NCBI GenBank assembly: GCA_002476495.1 | Contig: DLKL01000012.1 | Location: forward strand, 1 to 33,935 | Direction: 5' to 3' | Origin: Lachnospiraceae bacterium UBA7589 | Lineage (GTDB): Bacteria > Bacillota > Clostridia > Lachnospirales > Lachnospiraceae | DNA length: 33,935 bases | Shown: positions 1 to 5,954 of the stretch, in pieces | How the letters are laid out: every line of letters starts with the position of its first letter | Numbering within the stretch: position 1 is the stretch's first letter | Program-made: the position numbers and the translations under genes | The notes under the pieces: generated by a model | Told to the model about the DNA's origin: nothing | Databases searched by the model: none | The model's input: the letters and a program-made list of their open reading frames with translations, nothing else

Positions 1-539
1 ACGACCCAGTAGCTGTCGTTGAGGGACAGTCCCATACAGACATCAATGATGCCCTTCGTGTTGTTGACACTCAGCCCCAGCGTCTTTAAAATCTCGTCTA
101 CAAACTGCCGGTTCTTCGGAATTACCCGTCGTTCCAGCCACTTCACAACGCCCTCGTTTGTCAGCTCCAAGTCGAGGGGAAACAGCTTTTGCTTTGCCGT
201 TTCGGTGTGAAGAATTGTCGCCTGCAAGCCCTCCAAGCCTCTTTCCTCCAGCGTGAAGGTCAGCAGTGTTTCATCATAAAGGCGCAGACTATATACTTTT
301 TCCATTGTGCTGCTCCTTTCCTCAAGCATTACGGACACATCCTTATCAAGTGCCTCTGCGATCTTGATCATCAGGTCAAGGGAGAGGTTTTGCGTTCCCT
401 TTTCGATGCGGCAAATGTTGGAGCGCTGGGTTCCAATCCGCTTCGCAAGCTGCTCCTGCGACAATCCTTTTTCCAGTCTTGCCTGCGTCAGCTTCTGCAC
501 GATGCTCTGCCTTGCCGTCAACAGTTCTTTTTCGGTCAT
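1..539 (-). CDS. XRE-HipA/CtkA-like single-chain protein, C-terminus outside window
   Basis: The frame is open from the ATG at 539 to the window edge, giving 179 residues without a stop. Residues about 10-75 form an XRE-type helix-turn-helix (core SQEQLAKRIGTQRSNICRIE). From Met79 onward the protein matches my memory of the HipA-like/CtkA family in gut Firmicutes (segments KLFPLDLELTNEGVVKWLERR and GLSLNDSYW). HipA proteins are Ser/Thr kinase toxins whose DNA-binding partner HipB is normally a separate XRE protein; here both lie in one frame. The kinase catalytic part is beyond the window, so activity cannot be judged. Met79 (305) could serve as an internal start making a kinase-only form. 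The ATG at 539 is preceded by GGGAGGG with 6 nt spacing and by a promoter carrying a palindrome, which suggests autoregulation. It follows the chimeric ParA ORF by 66 nt. The HTH is clear; the HipA assignment is from memory of the family. Confidence 0.72.
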   Translation of the reverse strand, partial: MTEKELLTARQSIVQKLTQARLEKGLSQEQLAKRIGTQRSNICRIEKGTQNLSLDLMIKIAEALDKDVSVMLEERSSTMEKVYSLRLYDETLLTFTLEERGLEGLQATILHTETAKQKLFPLDLELTNEGVVKWLERRVIPKNRQFVDEILKTLGLSVNNTKGIIDVCMGLSLNDSYWV

Positions 540-567
540 ACAAAACCCTCCCTTCCGTTCCACTATA

Positions 568-596
568 ATGTTATCATATATGATAACGATTGTCAA
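568..596 (-). promoter_or_regulatory. Promoter of the XRE-HipA gene
   Basis: Minus-strand TTGACA (596-591) and TAACAT (573-568) are separated by 17 nt. The -35 begins only about 10 nt after the stop codon of the upstream chimeric ORF, so the XRE-HipA gene has its own promoter. An alternative -10, TATAGT at 567-562, would have a poor 23-nt spacing. Confidence 0.6.
570..587. promoter_or_regulatory. Perfect 18-bp palindrome, probable operator for the XRE-HipA protein
   Basis: GTTATCATATATGATAAC reads identically on both strands. It fills the spacer between the -35 and -10 boxes and overlaps part of the -10. A dimeric XRE repressor bound there would block RNA polymerase, so negative autoregulation by the downstream HTH protein is the simplest inference. 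Confidence 0.6.
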
Positions 597-605
597 GAGG
601 TTCGG

Positions 606-1898
606 CTATCTTTCCAAGTCCCTCGGTTTCTTTTCGGGCGGTTCTTCGCCATCATCGGGAGCATCGTCCGCAAGCTCATTGTCACGCTTATCCACATTCA
701 ACAGACTGTTCAGAACATTCAGCCTGTCGGTCTTTTCTTTCAGCTCCTGCTCCTTGGAGAAGGGCTTTTTCACTTCCTCTTTGTCAACCTCAAACTGCTT
801 TTCCAAGCCCTCCAGCTCGGCTTTCACGGCTTTGAGGTTATCGCTGATCTTCTCGATTGCGTTATCAATGCGGGTGATGTTGCCGGCGGGGTCGGTACCC
901 AAAGAGATGGTGCGTGAAGCGGCACCTCGAATTTTGACCTTGTAGGTTCGTTCCATCGTATCAAACGACAGCTCCAATCCAAAGCCACGATATGTGCCGA
1001 GGGTTATTGGGTCAGGTGAGTTCATCTGCTGGCAGGCATCAATGATTTTCTGCCCGCCTTCCGCCTTTTCCGAGCAAAAAGCACCCTTTACCTCAATGCC
1101 GACAAAGCGGTCATCTGTGGGTTTCGGGTGCTCCTGTGCAGTGGCAAGGTCGCTTTCCAGTGCCGAAATCAGCTCCGTTTTTACAGCAATCTGCTGAGGG
1201 AAATACTTAACGATCTTGTCCTCCAAGGCATAAATCTCGGAGAGGTAGCTGGATATCAGCACTCTGCTTCCATAATTTTCAATCAACAGATTGCTGATGT
1301 CCCTAGCATAATTGGTACGGTTATCGACCATTGTAAGCAAAATCCCCTCAATCTCCAGTTTCGGATTGATCTGTCGTTTTACCTTTCCAATGGTTATAAT
1401 AAGCTGTTCCAGACCTTTTACTGGCAGATATGCCGCCTGTACCGGAATTAAGATACTGTCCGCACAAGTAAAAGCATTTATCGTAATCATTCCAAGTGAT
1501 GGCATACAGTCAATCAGAATGTAATCATAACGGTCTTTCTGCTGTTCTATGTAGGTACGAAGCACCGTCTCCCTGCTCATAACATTCACAAGCGAGGTTT
1601 CCAAACCGGAAAGCTCGATATTTCCCGGCATAAACTCCACCCCTTCCTCATGTCTTAAAATGCCATACTCTGGTTTTATTTCCTCATCATTGATAATGGC
1701 TGCCATAATGGTTGCAAGTGCAATTTCCAGTCTGTCCGGCTCCTGAATGCCAAGACTTGCCGTAAGACTGTCCTGTGCATCTGAGTCTATCAGTAAAACT
1801 TTCTTTCCCTGCTTTGCCAGTCCGATTCCCAGGTTGCTTGTTGTGGTGGTCTTTCCAACTCCACCCTTCTGATTTGCGATTGCGATAACTTTACACAT
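606..1898 (-). CDS. Chimeric ORF: ParA ATPase joined to the C-terminal tail of a conjugative-element helicase/methylase
   Basis: The 430-residue ORF has two unrelated halves. Residues 1 to about 213 are a ParA/Soj partition ATPase: deviant Walker A KGGVGKTT (11-18), Walker A' LLIDSDAQ, Walker B YILIDCMPS. The usual ParA ending after NYGSRV is missing. From about residue 214 (near 1260) the sequence resembles the extreme C-terminus of the giant SNF2-helicase/N6-methylase of clostridial conjugative elements (YLSEIYALEDKIVKYFPQQI, then HPKP, FVGIEVKGAF, a GTYRGFGLEL segment and a Lys/Glu-rich coiled tail). The join keeps one frame. An intact ParA is usually followed by parB, which is absent. I infer a deletion or recombination scar between two element modules. 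Start ATG 1898 has an AGGAG site. The ATPase core looks complete, but loss of its C-terminal helices makes partition function doubtful. Confidence 0.75.
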   Translation of the reverse strand: MCKVIAIANQKGGVGKTTTTSNLGIGLAKQGKKVLLIDSDAQDSLTASLGIQEPDRLEIALATIMAAIINDEEIKPEYGILRHEEGVEFMPGNIELSGLETSLVNVMSRETVLRTYIEQQKDRYDYILIDCMPSLGMITINAFTCADSILIPVQAAYLPVKGLEQLIITIGKVKRQINPKLEIEGILLTMVDNRTNYARDISNLLIENYGSRVLISSYLSEIYALEDKIVKYFPQQIAVKTELISALESDLATAQEHPKPTDDRFVGIEVKGAFCSEKAEGGQKIIDACQQMNSPDPITLGTYRGFGLELSFDTMERTYKVKIRGAASRTISLGTDPAGNITRIDNAIEKISDNLKAVKAELEGLEKQFEVDKEEVKKPFSKEQELKEKTDRLNVLNSLLNVDKRDNELADDAPDDGEEPPEKKPRDLER

Positions 1899-1930
1899 GA
1901 TAAATTCTCCTATTCTCTACTATTTTGCTT

Positions 1931-2110
1931 TTATTTGCTGCCCTTTACATTGCTTTTCTGTACTTTCGCATAAGCCCTGTAATATTTGTTTGTTCCTTTA
2001 TTGCTATAAAGCTCTGATATCCCCAGAACTTCTACTTTTGGATGACGCTGTAAGTTTTTCTGAAACCATACAATGTCATTCTTCGTTCCCATCAATCTGA
2101 CTTTTAACAT
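1931..2110 (-). CDS. Small DUF3970-like mobile-element protein
   Basis: A 59-residue ORF begins MLKVRLMGTKNDIVWFQKNL and contains SELYSNKGTNKYYRAYAKV. This pattern recalls the DUF3970 family of roughly 60-residue proteins next to ParA in clostridial conjugative elements; function is unknown. Its ATG shares one base with the TAA of the DUF6075 gene (TAATG), and a GGAGG site lies inside the end of that upstream gene, so the two are translationally coupled. It ends 32 nt before the ParA start, consistent with one DUF6075-DUF3970-parA transcript. The coding call is firm from the overlap and ribosome site; the family name is less sure. Confidence 0.65.
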   Translation of the reverse strand: MLKVRLMGTKNDIVWFQKNLQRHPKVEVLGISELYSNKGTNKYYRAYAKVQKSNVKGSK

Positions 2111-2583
2111 TAATCTGCTCCTCCAAATAAGGCATACAGTTCCCGGTTATAAGTCGCATACTCTGGATAGCGGATCTGTATCGCCTGCCAAAAGAAAGGT
2201 GCATAGGCACAGCAGAACAAATCCTCCACTGTATACTGCCTGCACTCGCTTACCTGTTCCTCTGTTTTTGTGTAATCATCTACACTCGGTGTGCCGTTGC
2301 AATACAGGTTAAATGCCATTCGCACCACTTTCATACTGCCACTGGTCTGCCAGCCTTCATGCAGACACTCTGTTTTTACACAGCCTGTCTTAAAATCATA
2401 GATGCTATTGATATTTCTTCTTGTATCATCGCTGATACCATGGCAATAGCAAAGTGCCTTGTGGTACACATCCTGATAGCGTACCTCTTTTAATTTTTCA
2501 TAGTAGAATTTTTCATGTGCTTCACTGATAAAATTGATTGTCTGTTTCTTTTTGTTTTCTGCTCCTAACGCTGTGTTGTTCAT
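2110..2583 (-). CDS. DUF6075 family mobile-element protein
   Basis: The protein is 157 residues when started at the ATG at 2583, which follows AAGGAGG with 6 nt spacing. A longer frame reaching 2658 is rejected because its extra codons lie in the terminator hairpin at 2611-2649. Recognisable segments are INSIYDFKTGCVKTECLHEG, TSGSMKVVRMAFNL and LFCCAYAPFFWQAIQIRYPE, matching proteins I recall as DUF6075 from Firmicutes conjugative elements. Function is unknown. No membrane segment or signal peptide is visible; several Cys residues are present but no clear metal-site spacing. It is the first gene of the group that continues into the DUF3970-like gene and parA. Confidence 0.65.
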   Translation of the reverse strand: MNNTALGAENKKKQTINFISEAHEKFYYEKLKEVRYQDVYHKALCYCHGISDDTRRNINSIYDFKTGCVKTECLHEGWQTSGSMKVVRMAFNLYCNGTPSVDDYTKTEEQVSECRQYTVEDLFCCAYAPFFWQAIQIRYPEYATYNRELYALFGGAD

Positions 2584-2610
2584 AGTGAACCTCCTTATAG
2601 ATATTAGAAT

Positions 2611-2649
2611 AAAAAAAGGGAACAAACCCAAATAAAAGGGCTTATTCCC
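2611..2649 (-). terminator. Rho-independent terminator, minus strand
   Basis: Twelve-base arms at 2618-2629 and 2638-2649 pair with two G-U wobbles around an 8-nt loop. On the minus strand the stem is followed by seven T residues (2617-2611). It separates the orphan fragment and ppdK side from the DUF6075 gene. Confidence 0.8.
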
Positions 2650-2659
2650 AAACATCAAA

Positions 2660-2688
2660 CAAGGGAAAGCAATAAATGCTTTCCCTTG
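2660..2688 (-). terminator. Perfect 12-bp hairpin, first of two tandem terminators
   Basis: Arms 2660-2671 and 2677-2688 are perfectly complementary around a 5-nt loop. The following T run is poor (TTTGATG). It lies 8 nt after the stop of the orphan fragment and just before the stronger terminator at 2611-2649, so the two probably act as a pair. Confidence 0.55.
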
Positions 2689-2695
2689 CAGAACT

Positions 2696-2821
2696 TTATA
2701 TATAGACTTTTACTTCAATATCTTTAAATCTGTTCGCTTTTGTATACTCTGGACGTTCAGCCATAAATGCCTGCACATCTGCTCTCGTTACCGTTAAGCT
2801 GCAGAAATAAATATATTGTTG
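2696..2821 (-). pseudogene. Orphan C-terminal fragment of an element gene
   Basis: In frame with the TAA at 2696 are about 41 codons ending in a protein-like stretch (LTVTRADVQAFMAERPEY, then TKANRFKDIEVKVYI). There is no start codon with a ribosome site, and the segment begins one base after the ppdK stop codon. The frame remains open farther into ppdK antisense only by chance. Strong hairpins follow it as they would a real gene. I read it as the 3' end of an element gene cut off by the event that joined element DNA to the ppdK end. I do not recognise the parent family. Confidence 0.45.
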
Positions 2822-2822
2822 C

Positions 2823-5465
2823 CTAATTCCTCTTGTCCGCAATAGCAGCCTGTGCAGCAGCAAGTCTGGCAATTGGCACACGGAATGGTGAACATGATAC
2901 ATAATCAAGACCAATCTTGTGGCAGAATTCAACTGATGAAGGATCTCCACCGTGCTCTCCACAGATACCAACGTGAAGCTTAGGATTAACCGGCTTTCCA
3001 AGCTTGATTGACATCTCCATAAGCTTACCTACACCTGTCTGATCAAGCTTAGCAAATGGGTCATTCTCAAAGATCTTAGTATCATAGTAAGCATCAAGGA
3101 ACTTACCTGCATCATCTCTTGAGAAACCAAATGTCATCTGAGTAAGGTCGTTAGTACCGAAGCAGAAGAAGTCAGCTTCCTTAGCAATCTCATCAGCAGT
3201 AAGGGCAGCTCTAGGAATCTCGATCATAGTACCAACCTCATACTCTAAATCAATGCCTGCAGCAGCAATCTCAGCATCTGCTGTCTCTACAACGATCTTC
3301 TTAACATACTTAAGCTCCTTAACCTCACATACAAGAGGAATCATGATTTCAGGCTTAACATTCCAATCAGGATGAGCCTGCTTAACCTCGATAGCTGCAC
3401 GGATAACAGCCTTAGTCTGCATCTTTGCAATCTCAGGATAAGTTACAGCAAGACGGCATCCTCTGTGACCCATCATTGGGTTAAACTCATGAAGTGAAGC
3501 AATGATATTCTTAATAGCTTCTACTGACTTGCCCTGAGCCTTTGCAAGCTTCTCAATGTCAGCTTCTTCAGTAGGAACAAACTCATGAAGAGGTGGGTCA
3601 AGGAATCTGATAGTAACAGGATTACCCTCAAGAGCCTCATAAAGAGCCTTGAAATCTCCCTGCTGATAAGGAAGAATCTTCTCAAGAGCTGCTTCTCTCT
3701 CTTCTACTGTATCTGAACAAATCATCTCTCTGAATGCTGCAATTCTGTCTTCCTCGAAGAACATATGCTCTGTACGGCAAAGACCGATACCCTCAGCACC
3801 AAGCTCTCTTGCCTTCTTAGCATCAGCAGGAGTATCTGCATTAGTTCTTACCTTAAGCTTTCTGAACTTGTCAGCCCATGCCATAACACGTCCAAACTCA
3901 CCTGCTATCTGAGCATCAACAGTAGGAATAAGTCCTGCATAGATATTACCTGTAGATCCGTCTATAGAAATCTCTGAACCCTCTGTAAATGTCTGGCCTG
4001 CAAGAGTGAACTTCTTATTCTCCTCATCCATAGCAATATCGCCACATCCTGATACACAGCATGTACCCATACCACGGGCAACAACAGCAGCATGGCTTGT
4101 CATACCACCACGTACAGTAAGGATACCCTGAGCAGCCTTCATACCGGTGATATCTTCAGGTGAAGTCTCAAGTCTTACAAGAACAACCTTCTCTCCTCTT
4201 TCAGCCCATGCAACTGCATCATCAGCTGTAAATACAACCTTACCGCATGCAGCTCCAGGTGAAGCGCCAAGACCCTTTCCGATTGGTGTTGCAGCCTTAA
4301 GAGCAGCAGCATCAAACTGTGGGTGGAGAAGTGTATCAAGGTTACGAGGATCTATCATTGCAACAGCCTCTGCCTCAGTCTTGTGTCCCTCATCAACAAG
4401 GTCACAGGCAATCTTAAGAGCTGCAGGAGCTGTTCTCTTACCGTTACGGCACTGAAGCATATAGAGCTTCTTATTCTCAACAGTAAACTCCATATCCTGC
4501 ATATCATGGTAGTGATTCTCAAGAGTTTCACAAACCTTAATAAACTCAGCATACGCTTCAGGGAACTCCTTTTCCATCTGGGCGATTGGCATTGGTGTAC
4601 GAACACCTGCAACAACGTCCTCACCCTGTGCATTGATAAGGAACTCACCCATAAGCTTGTTCTCACCGGTTGCAGGGTCACGGGTAAATGCAACGCCGGT
4701 ACCTGACTCATTATTTAAGTTACCGAATACCATAGGCATTACGTTAACTGCAGTACCCCATGAATAAGGGATATCATTATCTCTTCTGTATACATTTGCT
4801 CTTGGGTTATCCCATGACTTAAATACAGCCTCGATAGCAAGCTTTAACTGCTCTACAGGATCTGAAGGGAAATCCTGGCCTAACTGCTTCTTATACTCAG
4901 CCTTAAACTGCTGTGCAAGCTCCTTAAGATCATCAGCTGTAAGCTCAACGTCGAACTTAACACCCTTCTTCTCCTTCATCTCATCGATAAGCTGCTCAAA
5001 ATACTTCTTACCTACTTCCATAACTACATCAGAGAACATCTGAATGAATCTTCTGTATGAGTCATATACGAAACGTGCGAATGCAGGATCCGGATTACCG
5101 GCGATCATTGCATCAACAACATCGTCATTTAAACCAAGGTTAAGGATTGTATCCATCATACCAGGCATAGAAGCTCTTGCTCCTGAACGGACTGAAACAA
5201 GAAGAGGATTCTTAAGATCACCAAACTTCTTACCGTTTACCTCTTCCATCCAGGCTACACCTTCCATAGCCTGAGTCATGATTTCGTCATTAATCTTACG
5301 GCCATCCTCATAATACTGAGTACAAGCCTCTGTTGTAATAGTGAAACCCTGTGGAACAGGAAGACCGATTTCTGTCATCTCTGCAAGGTTTGCTCCCTTA
5401 CCTCCAAGTAAGTTACGCATGGACATGTTACCTTCTTTGAAGGTATAAACCCACTTGTTTGCCAT
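2823..5465 (-). CDS. ppdK: Pyruvate, phosphate dikinase
   Basis: The 880-residue protein is PPDK, which interconverts pyruvate, ATP and phosphate with phosphoenolpyruvate, AMP and pyrophosphate in the cytoplasm; in clostridia it can serve PPi-linked glycolysis or gluconeogenesis. The N-terminal nucleotide-binding domain spans about 1-340 (GGKGANLAEM at 21-30, SVRSGARASMPGMMDT from 91). The swivelling domain carries the catalytic His458 in GGMTSHAA. The C-terminal PEP/pyruvate barrel has FGTNDLTQM and the catalytic Cys835 in GICGEHGG. Length is close to the well-studied Clostridium symbiosum enzyme. The ATG at 5465 has an AGGAGG site. A promoter and leader hairpin lie upstream. Downstream the gene runs straight into element remnants with no native terminator visible. 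Confidence 0.98.
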   Translation of the reverse strand: MANKWVYTFKEGNMSMRNLLGGKGANLAEMTEIGLPVPQGFTITTEACTQYYEDGRKINDEIMTQAMEGVAWMEEVNGKKFGDLKNPLLVSVRSGARASMPGMMDTILNLGLNDDVVDAMIAGNPDPAFARFVYDSYRRFIQMFSDVVMEVGKKYFEQLIDEMKEKKGVKFDVELTADDLKELAQQFKAEYKKQLGQDFPSDPVEQLKLAIEAVFKSWDNPRANVYRRDNDIPYSWGTAVNVMPMVFGNLNNESGTGVAFTRDPATGENKLMGEFLINAQGEDVVAGVRTPMPIAQMEKEFPEAYAEFIKVCETLENHYHDMQDMEFTVENKKLYMLQCRNGKRTAPAALKIACDLVDEGHKTEAEAVAMIDPRNLDTLLHPQFDAAALKAATPIGKGLGASPGAACGKVVFTADDAVAWAERGEKVVLVRLETSPEDITGMKAAQGILTVRGGMTSHAAVVARGMGTCCVSGCGDIAMDEENKKFTLAGQTFTEGSEISIDGSTGNIYAGLIPTVDAQIAGEFGRVMAWADKFRKLKVRTNADTPADAKKARELGAEGIGLCRTEHMFFEEDRIAAFREMICSDTVEEREAALEKILPYQQGDFKALYEALEGNPVTIRFLDPPLHEFVPTEEADIEKLAKAQGKSVEAIKNIIASLHEFNPMMGHRGCRLAVTYPEIAKMQTKAVIRAAIEVKQAHPDWNVKPEIMIPLVCEVKELKYVKKIVVETADAEIAAAGIDLEYEVGTMIEIPRAALTADEIAKEADFFCFGTNDLTQMTFGFSRDDAGKFLDAYYDTKIFENDPFAKLDQTGVGKLMEMSIKLGKPVNPKLHVGICGEHGGDPSSVEFCHKIGLDYVSCSPFRVPIARLAAAQAAIADKRN

Positions 5466-5502
5466 TTGTCAATTACCTCCTAAGTATCAAATTTACTGTA
5501 CC

Positions 5503-5523
5503 GGCGACTTATGGCGTGTCGCC
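5503..5523 (-). promoter_or_regulatory. Small hairpin in the ppdK leader
   Basis: GGCGAC (5503-5508) and GTCGCC (5518-5523) pair perfectly around a 9-nt loop in the untranslated leader of ppdK, about 40 nt before the start codon. There is no T run, so it is not a terminator; it may affect mRNA stability or nothing at all. Confidence 0.35.
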
Positions 5524-5538
5524 ACTACGCTATTTGTA

Positions 5539-5567
5539 AGTATAACATAAACTATGTAAAGTTTAAA
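5539..5567 (-). promoter_or_regulatory. Promoter of ppdK
   Basis: An extended -10, TGTTATACT (TATACT at 5544-5539), follows a weak -35 TTTAAA (5567-5562) with 17 nt between the hexamers. It would give a leader of roughly 65 nt. Confidence 0.55.
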
Positions 5568-5626
5568 CCACTTTTTTTAAAATTTGGGTAAAACATAACT
5601 ATACCTCATTTATATATTATAAAAGA

Positions 5627-5656
5627 GTATATTAAACACATTATCTGTACATACTA
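5627..5656 (+). promoter_or_regulatory. Candidate sigma-G (forespore) promoter
   Basis: GTATA (5627-5631), an 18-nt spacer, then CATACTA (5650-5656). This fits the Bacillus subtilis sigma-G consensus as I recall it (gHATR, 18 nt, CATnHTA) at every specified position. It lies 24 nt upstream of the Asn-rich ORF and no convincing sigma-A pair competes. Confidence 0.6.
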
Positions 5657-5679
5657 TATGTGAAAGGATGGTGTTTAAT

Positions 5680-5850
5680 ATGGCAAAAAACCAGACAAGC
5701 AATAATTACAGCAACAATAATACCAACAAGGCTTCAAACAATTATGCAGGCAGCAGCACCGATAATACTGCAAACAAGAATTCAAACAAGAATTCAAACA
5801 AGAATTCAGCCGGTGCAAAAAACAGCAATGCCGATAATTGCAATTACTAA
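5680..5850 (+). CDS. Small Asn-rich protein, possible forespore protein
   Basis: The 56-residue hydrophilic ORF begins MAKNQTSNNYSNNNTNK; Asn is by far the commonest residue, with Ser, Lys, Ala and Thr. A run of NKNS repeats (ANKNSNKNSNKNSA) is encoded by three exact 12-bp repeats, and the chain ends in NCNY with one Cys. There is no hydrophobic segment or known fold. The start at 5680 is preferred over an ATG at 5668 because GAAAGG (5662-5667) abuts the latter. The upstream sigma-G-like sequence, the AKNQ-type beginning and low complexity recall gamma-type small acid-soluble spore proteins, which serve as amino-acid stores in spores, but it lacks the classic repeats of that family. It is one of two plus-strand genes, flanked by ppdK (divergent) and glyS (convergent). 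The function is inferred from the promoter only. Confidence 0.6.
   Translation: MAKNQTSNNYSNNNTNKASNNYAGSSTDNTANKNSNKNSNKNSAGAKNSNADNCNY
5771..5806 (+). repeat. Three exact 12-bp tandem repeats
   Basis: The unit CAAACAAGAATT occurs three times without change inside the Asn-rich gene and adds NKNS repeats to the protein. Exact identity implies recent expansion, or easy change of copy number by slippage. Confidence 0.9.
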
Positions 5851-5861
5851 TTTTTTCATGT

Positions 5862-5900
5862 AAAAAGGGGCGTCGCACTATCCGGTGCGGCAGCCCCCTT
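5862..5900. terminator. Bidirectional terminator between the Asn-rich gene and glyS
   Basis: GGGGC (5867-5871) pairs with GCCCC (5893-5897), with an inner CGCAC/GTGCG stem. On the minus strand the stem is followed by TTTTT, a good terminator for glyS and its operon. On the plus strand the following run is only CTTGTTATAT, weaker but correctly placed for the Asn-rich gene ending at 5850. Confidence 0.7.
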
Positions 5901-5954
5901 GTTATATACAGATTATATAAGCATCTGATTAAGTATATATCTTATGCGCTAAAA

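Noticed and set aside
189..945. Long plus-strand ORFs of 242 and 212 codons over the left end
   Set aside because: They are antisense to the XRE-HipA gene and the chimeric ORF, lack ribosome sites and have low-complexity Leu/Ser/Phe composition typical of shadow frames.
2584..2658. 25-codon N-terminal extension of the DUF6075 gene
   Set aside because: It would be translated from the terminator hairpin; the AAGGAGG site fixes the start at 2583.
2823..3001. Continuation of the orphan fragment frame into ppdK
   Set aside because: That part is out of frame with ppdK on the same strand and its composition is not protein-like; only the part after the ppdK stop looks coding.
5771..5806. CRISPR-like array
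   Set aside because: The repeats are contiguous 12-bp units without spacers and lie within a coding frame.
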